This document shows, in pieces, positions 33,481-45,700 of a stretch of 64,000 bases of DNA. The stretch is from NCBI GenBank assembly GCA_942159475.1, contig OW804094.1:126776755-126840754 (forward strand), in the 5' to 3' direction. The position numbers and the translations under genes are program-made. Numbering within the stretch: position 1 is the first letter of the stretch; every line of letters begins with the position of its first letter. Source of the DNA: Sthenelais limicola (Eukaryota; Annelida; Polychaeta; Phyllodocida; Sigalionidae). Below the pieces are notes generated by a model. That model saw nothing but the letters and a program-made list of their open reading frames with translations. It was not told where the DNA came from and ran no database searches.

Positions 33481-36400
33481 ACCAAATTGATTTAGTCCTG
33501 TTGTTCCCGACCAGTGTTTTCTGGCAGTGAACAAAGTTAATCAACTGTAGCTATAGGAGTTTTGTCCGCAAAGATAACAGGTAGGATTGATAACCCCCGC
33601 TAGTCGCCCCGTGCGTCTGACTTTCCTCCATTGTTACGCTTTCAGTCGCACGACCTGTCAATGCATCTCAAAGGCGTGGCATATTGAACATCTTATGATG
33701 GATTTAGTCTGAAAACATTGCATCGCGTGATGCCAGTTGAACCAGCTTCGCCCGAATCGTCTTTCACTTGTTGAAGTTAATTTTCTCTCGTTAGGCCCTG
33801 TCAATCAGGATTTTTGCCAAACGCCGACTTGTAAGATGAATTCGTAGCCATGCCAGTTTCGGGTATTATTGGCCTTCAATGGAAAATTTACTTCTGAGTC
33901 ATGGGACTGGGGATTTAGTGAGGATTGGAGCGTTGCATGACAGCTGCGTGTGTACTTATTTGTCATGTACATTAGTATCAAGGGGGACCCTACCCTCATT
34001 TCAACTCACAGCTTTCTTTAATACCTCGGGGGCAATTATACGCAGTTCAGTTAGTTTCCTGCTGATCTCTCGGTATTTATGTAATGTAAATTATAGGAGG
34101 CAAGCGGGGAGCAGCATGTTATTTGTCCGCATGACATTTCAACACTCGCCAGCCAAAAGAGATGAATTAAACATGTGTGTTGAGAAATGGGTGAAATAAC
34201 AGCCCAATTTGGGAGTTCAATCTGACAGGATGGTTTTAGGAGGACTTCCTATGAAAATAGAATAATCCCTGATAGATAGATCGAGTCTGATGGATCTGAG
34301 TCCTGATGATTCATGGTCAGAGGTCCAGGTTGAGGGGAATTTACCCAGTTTCATCCATTTTTATGCGTTTAGGATGTATCGATTGTATTGTGGAACTGAG
34401 AACACTTAGCGACGACGTACCCGCACTTAATCTAATGAAATAAGAGATTCTGCAATTGAAAGATGAAAAACTGTGTAAAGGTTAGGGCAAATGAAGAAAG
34501 GAACTTCCCCAATACTTTGACATTAAGCAACCATCACTCACCCAATACTTTTACTTTTATAATAATTACATTACATTTATAAAGAGTCATGCACGTTCTC
34601 GACTTCTCATTTCTCCATTTTCCCTTTATTTCAGATGATTGTACAATTTCCTAAATCAAACTTACTTCTGAAAATTTAAACTTTCCCAGCAGTTAACCGA
34701 TCCTCTGTCAAAAATTGAAAATACAAACACTTGGGCCTCACTGTTAAGCATCTGTTGCTTTCTGTTAGCCAACCTCCGAGGCCTATTGTAGACGCCAGGT
34801 AGTTGAGCCCACCTAGCTCCCATGTCAAACAGTAAAAGATCAGAGTCAGCTCTAGTGTTGAGGATGGCCGTAGTACGTAGGTGGTATATGGGAGATTGAC
34901 AGCTGGGCGGGGAGAAAAAAACGCACCTCCCCACCTAGCGTTCACCTACCATTTACATGCATCACTCACTGATGTAATCGAGCATAGTCGGGTCGGGAGG
35001 GGTTTTATACAATTGCTTGAATCTGTGTATCCCCCTCGTTTTTTTAACCCTCTCTTGCTACGCTCACCAAGAGAGGAGAGGGGTGCCTTCGCTCGGTATA
35101 GAGGGTGGGGTAAAGGGGGTAATTGTTGGGGTAGGTTGGATCGGGATCGCTCACTGACGGCTAAGATCAGAACTCCTTCCCCCTTTTCTCGTTGTGTGGT
35201 GGCTTGAATTTTCTGGCACCAGTTAGCGAGCAAGCCCCCCTACTGTAAGTCCAACCAGAAGTCAGTTGCCAATGTTTTTTTCTGTTCTTTTTTCCTCTTC
35301 CCTCTCTCCCACTCTTTCTCCCCACTCTCTCACTCACTGTTCTCTGGCCGAAGCAGTCGTTGAGTTCGCCTTCAGAGGCCTTGAGTAGACTGCCCGATGC
35401 GCCCTCTCTCGTCTTGGACATGATCTACCCATCCCTAAGGATTGGCCGTACGTCTTCATTGTCGTGTAGAAGGTCCCTTAGCTACACTCCCTTTTCATCT
35501 GGCTCACTGGCTGCCTTTTTTTCAGCCACGTTAAACCCACAAACACTCTGTCCGCTTGCCACTTGCACCACTTTAAATCCCACTTTTTTTCTGGTGCAGC
35601 TTTACATCAGATTAGGCAGTGAGAGGCTCTGGGGAGCCATAGGCACGCTAGCGATAAAGGCCCCAGCCAGTGCTTATACATGGACTGAGCAAGGGGTGGG
35701 GGTTGGGGAGATGGGGGGTAGGGGTGGCAGGGGGGTAGAGTAGAAGAAACCAAGGCGACGTCGGGAGGAGGAAGTGTTAGTTTCAGCGCTGGCTTTCTTA
35801 GGCGATTAATGAGAGAAGGAGCGATATCTGGGCGGAGCAAGGATAGAGGATCATGAAGGGGTGTGGACCTGGCGAGGGGGCCGACACTCCAGGGCCTTGG
35901 GAAACTCCCTCGTGGATTCAATTTGTCCATCAGGCGACCGGGACTGCTCCAGGTGAGAACGTGGAGGCGGCCAGGTGTGAAAGGTGCGCCCCCAATGTGC
36001 GCCCGCTAGAACTACAGGAGAACAAGAGATAAGGAGGAAGGGAACCCCAAATATATAAGTACACCACGGCCAGACGCACTGTGCGCGGACGAACGCATGG
36101 GGCTTTGGAATCAGAGCCTGAAAATAGAAAACTGATAAAGGCTTTGATAAAAAATCCTTCTAGATATTTCACTCTCCTTGATTACCTTGTTTATGTTGGC
36201 TCCCAACACAGCGAACATAGAGGTGGAAAAAAGAACTATTTCATGGTGCTGGAAGTATCGGTAGATAAAACAATTGAAAACACGTTAGTGATTTACCATG
36301 ATGCCCAATTCACCACAGGATCGCTGACGTAAAACTTCTCCAGTTTCTTATCTTATCATTCGTGCAATTTAAACTCAATGAAGCGTTTGGAGAAGAAGTG

Positions 36401-36900
36401 TGGAATGCGATGATCTCTAAACCAGCGCCCCTTTAAGAGTAAACTTCATTTGATACGGCATAGCTGCTGGCTATAAATCAGTTTGATTCTTACTTAAACT
36501 ACATTACATTTGGTGTCATACGCTCATATTCCCTTTAATGCACTCCTCTATATAAACACCATGCATCTTCAGTAAACATCAAAGTCACTTCAGTAAAACA
36601 AATTGTCCTTGATCTTTAAAAGGGTTTCAGTCACTCAACCTGTTGTGTCTACAAAGTAATTGTAATGGGGAGAATGCAATTCATCGCAATACATTGCTGC
36701 TTCCACCATCCTCCCCACCGCCCCCTAAAGCAATGCTCAGACACGTTTGCTTTTGCCTATAACGTGATCATCAATTCTAATGCCTCAAGCGCCTTTAACT
36801 CATAGATTTCAATCCACCATGTCGTCATTTCAAGCGGGCTTCGGCTTACACGCAACGAGACATATCCATCAAAGCCCGCGGAAATGCATCCCCCTCTTCT
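33481..36900. other. Unique to GC-rich sequence, no gene assigned
   Basis: 34.8-36.1 kb is GC-rich with overlapping ORFs on both strands (up to 127 codons), none with a known domain. The frame ending at 36332 contains ENRKLIKALIKNPSRYFTLL, which is protein-like but lacks clear splice sites. Confidence 0.35.
35691..35740 (+). repeat. G-rich tract with quadruplex potential
   Basis: Several G4-G6 runs separated by short linkers. The region is GC-rich and carries accidental ORFs on both strands. Confidence 0.75.
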
Positions 36901-36904
36901 ACAC

Positions 36905-36922
36905 CACACACACACACACACA
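36905..36922 (+). repeat. (CA)n microsatellite
   Basis: Nine CA units. Confidence 0.9.
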
Positions 36923-39560
36923 GGCGCTTTAAGATAATGCTCATCAAGCCCTTTTCGTATTTAAATAAAGATGATAGAAGCCTTATCAGATGAGACAATG
37001 GGGAGGGTTTTTTTAAACTCACACACATTAAACACACTTAGCAGATTACCATATGATGCCGCTGAGGCGGTAGACTGTCAAGAAAAAGCCACAAACGCAA
37101 TTGAAAGCCATTGCCGACTACTTGGTGAATGAGAAGCAGCAGCTCGGGAACACTTAAACCCATTTAAGACTTAAAAAACAGTGATGCGGTGGTATAAAAA
37201 ATGGTGATAACCAATTAGATTTGGTTGCAGCGCGCCTTCGCGAGTAACAAGCCACGCCACTATCTCCGGAAAAAGGGCTTCAATTACAGCATTGAGTTAT
37301 GTGTGTATGGAAGCCGCCGCGAAGCCACTTGGATTTTTTACCTCTGCGATGAGCTCTTAATTAGGTATTAAGTGTTTGGTGTTTAAAATGTTGAAGGAAC
37401 ATCAAATTTCAGCTGACAGAAGTAATTAATCTTCAGAAGGCTCAAAGGAAAATGAGAGGATGATACTGTGATTACCTGTATTTATGAGCAATTGATGGTT
37501 CCTACTCCATACGAGCTGCTCTCATTTGAAATATGAGAGTGTTTTCTGAAGAGAATGATTGAAATTTATCTTCTCAGCCTGCCTCTGGTGCTCTACTCTG
37601 AAATTGGATCTATAAACAGAATATAACATCAGTAGGTCCCTGAATTATGAAAAATATTTTGATATCTCAGTCGATAAATGAAGTTATTTATGTCGGTAAC
37701 CTTGGCATCCCAATCAGCGAAACTATTATTTAATGTTTTTTATTCGTGACATATGGTGTTTTCGGACGTATATATCATTTTGATGGTTTATGTTTTATCT
37801 TATAGTATTACCTTATTTTGTCCCAATACATTTTATTTGGAGGCCCTGGATTAGCATTGTTAAGGGCCAACCATCTTTAGGAAATTCATATAATTGCCTG
37901 GGCATTTATCCAGTCACCATTTGGTAATGGAAGTATTATTTTAAATGTACTTTTCATTTCATTTGTTGAAAAGAATTGTATCTAATAAAGTTATAGATAC
38001 ACGCCTTATTATTATCGATAAGTTATTATCTTTTGACGGGAACTTTTTTTAATTGAAATTTGTATTACTCTTCACTTTCACTTTAATATTCTTTCATGAG
38101 TTATTCATGAGCATTTTCAGGTATTCAATGCAAACAAATTACATTCCAATACATGAATCTAGAGTTATAGCATGAATTTAACATTAACTTAAACCTTTTA
38201 TTATAAGGTGACACTTATCATCATATAGGTAACACAATACAGTGTCTCTGTGGATGTCTAGTATTTTTTGAATGATGTAGTGTACACTTCCTTTGATTAT
38301 GACATATGTCATATTTACATTGGGGGAATCTGATATGGACATATATATTTCACATCGCCTTTGATACACCATGTGTAGTTGCTGCATGCTATATCTGTAT
38401 TAATTCACAATGATTCACTGCTAGATATAATCTGATCTCCGTCACGTCCGTAGGTAACATACTTTATTTTGTTTATTACACCCCTAATATGATTTTACCC
38501 TTCCTTTTGGTGATGTATACCAATCTGATTAGAGACTAAATAAAGCAAGGCCTAGTATATTAGAGAATATAAACCTTAATTCCATGTATGATACCTCAGT
38601 TTATTATTTAGCAAGCATGCCTAAGGATGATATATATCTGCACACGACCTGGCTGGAAACGGGGCTTTGCAAAGTGTAGTGAATGCTTCGGTAATTTATT
38701 GGTATATGCTGTTCAGATTCGAGTCTTACACATTTTGGAGGCGGATAGCTTCGCCTGACAGGTCATAGCTGGCTTCTTCGGTTCGAGCGCCTGTTTCAAC
38801 AGACTTTTCTCAGAACGCTGTCCGCCGTATGCCAGGCCACATTGTTGTTCAATCAAGGCATGCATGTTTTATGGGAATGAAACTAGCTTTTTGTCCTTGG
38901 TGCAAATGAAAGTTGTTGATTTAATGGAGGAAGAGGTGAGGCTATGGAAGGCTTAGCGCAGGCTTGGCACTCCACCTGCTGGGGCTGTGAACAAAGTAGG
39001 CTTCCACTTCAGCCTGCTCTCTACGTTTTAATGACACAAGATAAATAGCACCTTCACTTAACATCATTGTCTACTGCTTTTAAGACAGGCCTTTTTCGCT
39101 AGCAAGTTTGGGCGCATGGCTGTGTACTGTCCTGTGTGGTGTCGGAGAATCGCCGATTTAAATCAGTGGCATTAATCACCAAGGTATGAATATGGCGTTG
39201 CGTCTTTGAGCTGGCGTGATATATGTCTCCAAGCTGGCGAGCGGCTACTTGTGTGAGCAGGCTTTGTTTTGCAGGGGCCGCAGGCACTTGATTAATTCCC
39301 CTTGCAAAGTTCACCTGCTTGCGATTCAGCCAGGAGGTTATAACTCATCGTAAATCTCAGCTCTGATATATGGAGGCTGCATGCATGCGATTGCCATCTC
39401 TCAAACTCGGGATCTGCGCACATCCACCAACCAAATTCGGACCCGGCGTCAACATCATTAAGGCAGGTCCCAGCACTGCCTCTGAATCATTGCACCTCGG
39501 CTAAGTCAAATGAAAAACAAATTGAACATCAAAATATTGGTTCGCCTTCGTGCCGTTTTT
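36923..39560. other. TAATTA-containing unique block followed by AT-rich block
   Basis: 37.1-37.6 kb contains TCTTAATTAGG and AGTAATTAATC. 37.64-38.6 kb is AT-rich, with TTATCGATAA near 38012. 38.65-39.5 kb returns to GC-balanced unique sequence with the minus-strand CTCF-like word. Confidence 0.35.
38968..38982 (-). promoter_or_regulatory. CTCF-like motif, minus strand
   Basis: On the minus strand the word reads CCAGCAGGTGGAGTG. The left two-thirds match the CTCF core well, while the right part deviates. An isolated E-box-like CAGGTG is an alternative reading. Confidence 0.3.
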
Positions 39561-39635
39561 TACCTCTTGTCATGCTAGTGACTGGATCAGATTAGACGAG
39601 TCGGAGCGTGATAACGGAGATAGGGATTGGGAGGC

Positions 39636-39638
<3 letters not shown>

Positions 39639-39670
<32 letters not shown>

Positions 39671-39694
39671 TAGAGAGAGAAAGAGAGAGAGAGA
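39639..39694 (+). repeat. (GA)n microsatellite
   Basis: An imperfect GA tract in two blocks, followed by a G-rich stretch to about 39806. Confidence 0.9.
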
Positions 39695-39806
39695 TTGTGT
39701 AGGAAGGGGTGGGTGGTTTCCTGTACTGAGTGGCGGGATAGGGAGGGTTGTTGGAAGTGTTATGAGAAGGGGTTGGGTGGTAAAGAGGGGGTGGGGGATG
39801 GGGGAG

Positions 39807-42720
39807 ATGCCAGCACACGATAGGAATCCCATGTCATTTATTACACCACCTACAAGGCTTAACATTACACAACGTAAATTCAACTCATCCGAGGGAGATT
39901 ACCTAATGGGCCATCATAATTTGTTAAACTAATGTTGGATGTCAGGATATGATGAAAGTGATCTTTTAAAAAGCAGAGCCTGTTATTTCCTCCGCCCCTT
40001 CGCCTCCCACTTGTCTCTAATCGTACCTCGTTGGTATTATCGGCTGCTCTCTCGGCTTAAAGTTCAAAGATTTGAAAATTGTAAATCAATACCTTGGGCC
40101 TTTTAAGCGTCGGATATGCTTCCTTTTGAGCTGAGACTAAATGGCAATTGATGTTGCGGTTGCAATGTCGTTTTTTACCACAAGGGTTGCGGGTTTCAAA
40201 TCGATTTTTTCCCTCTGCTCCCTTGCCAGGCTTGGAATGGCAGCAGACGGAGGTTTTAATATTGTCATTGATTGAGAGCGAATCAAGACTCGGGGCTTCC
40301 ATACAAGCCCCACGTTGAGGGGGATTTCAAAGTCAATCATTCTCAATGGGATCTGTGGCTTTTTCTTTCAGCCTTTTTTCCGCGGCTAAAAGGAACTGTT
40401 TGATAATTTGATGAAGGTAATACAACTTGATGGCCCACAGCATTTGAACAGCTGCCGAGAAACACGAGAATACTCCATATTCAAACAACACTATAGCATA
40501 GTTATCATATGACAAAGCGTTTGTGCATATGCAAAGTGGTCCAATGTCTTCTTCTTGTATGTCAGAACAAGATTTGAGGATTTTCTTTCCCCCATGGAAT
40601 TCGAGTCAAGCACTGAAAGTCTAGATTGGAATCTGCTCAAATTGCCTGGGACCAAGGCCGACTTTTTACATGCATTATAATGTAATATTATGACCTGCGA
40701 TATCATCTTTCCCCTAAATATACATGCCTCGTCGGTCTATAGGGGAGATACTGTGTGTATTATCTAAAAATGTTGGGAGATTTATTTGCTCAGTAAATGA
40801 CTGCGGCAGTTGAAATTTCTGTGGGGAGGAGGAGAAGCAGGAGGAGGATAAGACTCTCTGCGTCTTCAAGAAAACGCCCAGGAAATATTGCGAGTGAGAA
40901 TTCGAGGAGAAGCTCTCGATGCCTGAGTCATTGTCCCAGTTGTATACTACTTACAGGGCTAAAATGTGTGTTCCGCATACACAATGTGCGGGGGGCGAGG
41001 CGATGTGTTATTGACTTCTTAAATGGAATCCTGATGGCTAGGCCACATGATACGCCGTGTACATTCAAGTTTCATATTACCAAATGTGACTAAAATATAA
41101 ATAGAAGGGTCAAGGAGGCCTTTCCATTATTCCAGCGAACGCCTCCGCAATTTGCTTCCCAAATGCAAAGCTGAGGAATTAAAGAGGGGGATCGCTGCTG
41201 GTTCCGTCCTGTATAGAAATCCTGGAATGGGAAAGACGACACGTATGGCGTCATACAACACCACATAATGGAAAGATTGGTTGCGATGTTATGTTTTTTT
41301 TATTTGTGACTCACAACAAAATGTATTTAAATTGGATTATACCAGGATGTACTTTAATTCAGACATTACCGCAAAGTAAAAGTAGTTTGAAGAATGGGTC
41401 TAGGAGCAATTTGGTTTTTGTGTTTATTTTGAAAGAGGATCTTTGAGGATCTTTAAGTCCCTCGGGAGCTTATCGTTCAATCATTGGGGCACACTTTAAA
41501 CCCACACACAGGAAGGATGCCTCCACTCCCTCTCTCTCCCACACACACCAATTGCATCATGCACCCCTGTCTGTTTACCCCTTCAGCTGATCGATAACTT
41601 CTTCTCTAAGGTACCCCTCCCCCTGGCTTCCACCAACACCACCACCTCCACCTCTTGCTCCTCCTCTCCGCCCACTTTTCACCCTCCTCAGCCTCATCCT
41701 CCATCCCCTCACTCTTCGCCCCTGTCCCATTCTATCGTCAGCCTTACGGCCACTTGTTGATCGTTGGATCCGGTCTTGATCCCCGATGTCTACCTATATC
41801 TGGTGATCATATCGCGCCCTGTTCGCCGACTATTATACAGGCGACAGAGTAATGTCCTCCGGGATAAGGGGGATTGTAGAAGGCTATTAAAATACACACC
41901 GGCCCCGCTCTGCAAACTCATTTTAAATTGCTGTACACTGGTGAAGTCTTATATCAAAATTAAGTAGGGGTCGAGAGGGCTCATCCATACTTGTATTTTC
42001 AATTTCAATTATGGGGTGTGGTATCAAAAGTGGCTTTGCATAGGGAATATCAATATTTACATATTCAAATCCCGCAAGCATGTCACGATAATACCCTGGA
42101 TTGCTTCCTACTGGGTGTTTGACACTGCCAGTGCCACCAGCAAGGTTCATACATTACTAAAGGGGCAAATTTACCCATATCTAGCTTTATGTTCGCTGTT
42201 ACTCAGCTTTTATATTTTCTTCTATCAATACTTATGTTAGGCATTTGTGGGCCCAGTCAGATCCAATGAATTTGTAAGTCACACTTTGCTTGACGTATGT
42301 AGGCATGTGTACATGGAAGGTCGTAAAGAGGTAATGACATGTCCATTCTCTACCTAACATACTAGATGTATGTAAAGAGATTTTACCGAACTGCCAGCGC
42401 GTGGACATGTAATAGCCACAATGTGATTTCAAGCCAGAAGCTGCGGAACAAACGAGGCCAGGCGACAGTGTCTGAAGTCTCCGCTAGGTGGGGGCAACAT
42501 GCGTCCGTCAGCGACGTCGCCCAACACGTCACTTTAATGACAGATCCTACACTCGGAAAAGGAAACAGATCTCCATAGAACAGCTAATTTGTAGGCTGAG
42601 TGCTGCGGACGGGCCCTCGCCAAATCAACATTTGGCTGGCTGGGAGAGATTGCCTGTGGATCCCATTTCTTGTCCCGCCACACACGTGTATTTAGAATAA
42701 AGTAATGTCTCCACAAATGT
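39807..42720. other. Mixed unique sequence, no gene seen
   Basis: A purine patch at 40826-40850, a pyrimidine-rich stretch at 41510-41730 and the CTCF-like word at 42481. ORFs are short and anonymous. Confidence 0.4.
42481..42495 (+). promoter_or_regulatory. CTCF-like motif
   Basis: CCGCTAGGTGGGGGC shares its first 11 bases exactly with the site at 7516 and deviates from the CTCF core mainly by G for C after GG. Confidence 0.35.
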
Positions 42721-45700
42721 TGAAAATAATGGCGCAGCGCCGGATGGAAAAGTCAAAGGCGGGTGCACTGGTAAGCTGAGCGCGGCTTAATTGACTGGCT
42801 AAAAGACATGGAAACGCAATGGCCAGGGCTAAGCAGTGGGGAGGAGATGGGGCGGAGAGGACTCCAGTACATTCTGGCCTAATTAGAAATATTGTCTCTT
42901 AGATAGGAATGTGACAGTGGTCATATTTTGTGGTGGAGGGTAATGTAAAGTTGTGTGGGTCGGCGCCAGGCGATGCCTGTCGTAAGATCAGGTTAGGCCG
43001 GAGTCTGATCCTTTTATATAGTTGCAGTAAAGTGGGTGGGCCGCCAAAAATGTCATCCGAGTAGCCATCTTATCAGGATGCCTCTGAAATTCCCAATTCA
43101 ATTATTGACCGCGCGCGACGTATGAGCCGAATAATTCTTTCAAAAGCGATGTCTTGCCGATTGCATTTCTCCGCTCAAGATGTCATCCATGGCTGGGAGA
43201 ATTATTTCCTGACTAATGCATAGCGAAGTGTTATATTTTCGGCGGCCAAGATTGAAGCAGGAGTAGGAATTCAAAATGGGCCGTGAATGTCAATAATTTA
43301 TGGTTTTTCACCCATTCCTATATGCCCAGGAGACATCGCTACGATAAGAACCACCCCTAGGCCGTATATTTTGTCCCCCATTTTTATACGGCCGCATCAT
43401 CCACGCCGATAAGCTGCAGCGGGCACATTTGAATTTTCCATTTGAAATATAGAGGACGGCGAAGGAAGCCGGCGGAGGTAATTCAGAAATTTATTGGTTC
43501 ATCTATAGCGGTATCATGTTGTGCATAATCTATAAGGACCATTACAATGGGGGCCCGAAATGACCAGCGAGCTGGGTGCACTGGCCAAACAGACTCGCTA
43601 TTTATTTCTCGGCCCTCACCAGTGCCCGTCCAAACAACCACTTCGATTGTGAAAATGTCCACCGACGATGCCAATGGTAAGATTTGGGGGCAAGGCCGGC
43701 GACCCCGGTCGGAGTGGCATTGCCTGCCCCTCGTGCCCATACTGATTGCACATTGGGATATGGTTAAAAGAATCGCATGTGAAATAAAGATTTGTATTGA
43801 TCTGTAAGGAATACTTGCCAGTTCTGGCGTTGTTTCATATCACCGCACATATTTCAAGACGCTGTTTCGCTCCGGATATGTGGCCAACTCGCCTTTGCCG
43901 ATAGCCATATCCCGACAGGGAATCGGCACATTCAGTTTGAGTCTGACAAATAAAAAAGTCATACTGAAGCGTGGAGCTACTCACCAGTCAAGCCAAGGGT
44001 CAGAGTAGCTCATATCTCTGACATAACTCATGTTTTATGTTAAGGCTCCCTGCCGAATTCTAAGTTTCATTATCGGAAACCATATTTTTCATTGTAGCTC
44101 CGCTCCCGATTCGCCCTGTGGGGTCTCGGACCTGGTAGGGAAGTCGCAAATACTTGGCGTTTCCCCATCCCTCGGTGGCCATCGGCATTGTCAGGCAATC
44201 TTTTGTTTTCAAACGTCCTTCTATAGCGCTTGATGACTTTGAATATTGATAAGAATGCCTGAGAATATTTACAGGCTTCATATACGCTGAAACCTTTTCC
44301 ATTGGATAGCCTATAATGTAACTATGGAGGCGCTGGTATGCCAAATGAGGCAGGCCCCTTCTTCTTGTCTTTCATCAGCCTCAGATGTAAAACAACAAAA
44401 GGCCAAATTCTGACGACGCTCTTCCTGTTTGATGGCAGAGCGTCTGTCAGAAGAAAAAAATAAGAGCTCTCATTTCCTGTGGGACTGACAAAAGGTGTGA
44501 AATACCTCAAGATTCATGGTCCTCTATCATTTGGACTCACCCCAACTTGTTTGTCATTAGCTTCACATGGTTTCCAAGCTTTCCGCGCCTTTCTCATTAT
44601 CACCCTCGTCCTATATGAGGCCATCTGCCTAGCTGCCGGTGCTGCTTCATCTAAAAATTGTTTCGCACATCATCACTAATCATTGATATATTTCATTCAT
44701 AAGAGTTCATTGTTACTCTTGGGGAAGAGATAGCGCCAAGTGATCTCCTGCAAAATGGAGCTCTCGTTAGACTTTGTGATTGAGATGGGAAAAACGGATC
44801 CAGTTTCGCCCGGCCCATCAACGGGAGGTTAAAATAGGTGCAGTTATGTTCCTACAAAACAGATAAATCAGATGAAGATCCTTAGTAAACAGGACATTTG
44901 CTAGGCTTCTTGCACGTTTCTGCTTACCTAATTTTGTATTGGGCGAAATCGCTATGACGCTCGTACACTCGTTGGAAGCACATTTCCAATCCATTCTTGC
45001 GATTGCTTGAAAACCATCATTTAATTCCGGAGTGATTCGCTAAGATGATTAGCCCTATTTCCCTATTATAGGAGTTCTGATACAGCCCCATGGCTACTAT
45101 ATAATTAATTTCCTTGCAAAACCCAATCCCTGGCTTTCTGATTGGCGTGATGGGAAGACGCCGTCTCCCGCCCGCTTCAAGTATTATGTCGGAGCATGAA
45201 AGTTGATGATAAGTTCATAGGACGACGGGCAAAGTTGCTTTCGAACTCTAAAAGACAGATTGGTGGAAATTCCCAAATCCATGTGGGCTTGTGGGCAATG
45301 ATAAATGCCTAAATGAATCTCTGGTAATAGGATTGCCGGAATTTAGGAAGCACAGAACTAGCTCGCGCTGCCACTAAAGACAAATTTCTCCGAGTGAATA
45401 TAATGGAGTGGGCCCAATTAAGACAAGCATTTTGGTTTGGGCCTGCCTGCTTTACCCGGAGATTATTATTTTTCAGTCGTTACTTTCTCCATGATGATGA
45501 TTGCCACGAGGGAAGATGGCACTATGTGAAGCACTAAACGACTCGGCCGCTCCTTGTTTTTGTACTTTTCTACAAGGCATCATTTGGGGCTAAGTTAGAT
45601 TAGGTCTCTATGCGGGGCTCTTATTATTGCCATCAGGGCTTTGTTACTTTACCAATGGGAGCAACTAGGACATGTTTTAAACCTTCGCCAAGTCTTTAAA

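Noticed and set aside
43655..43676. Start-like ATG followed by a GGTAAGA donor (MSTDDAN...)
   Set aside because: Only 22 nt of coding sequence, weak upstream context and no downstream exon.
44100..44228. Frame after a TTCATTGTAG acceptor (SAPDSPCGVSDLVGK...) ending in a stop
   Set aside because: Somewhat GC-rich at third positions, but no recognised family. The opposite strand is open for 94 codons, so evidence is insufficient.
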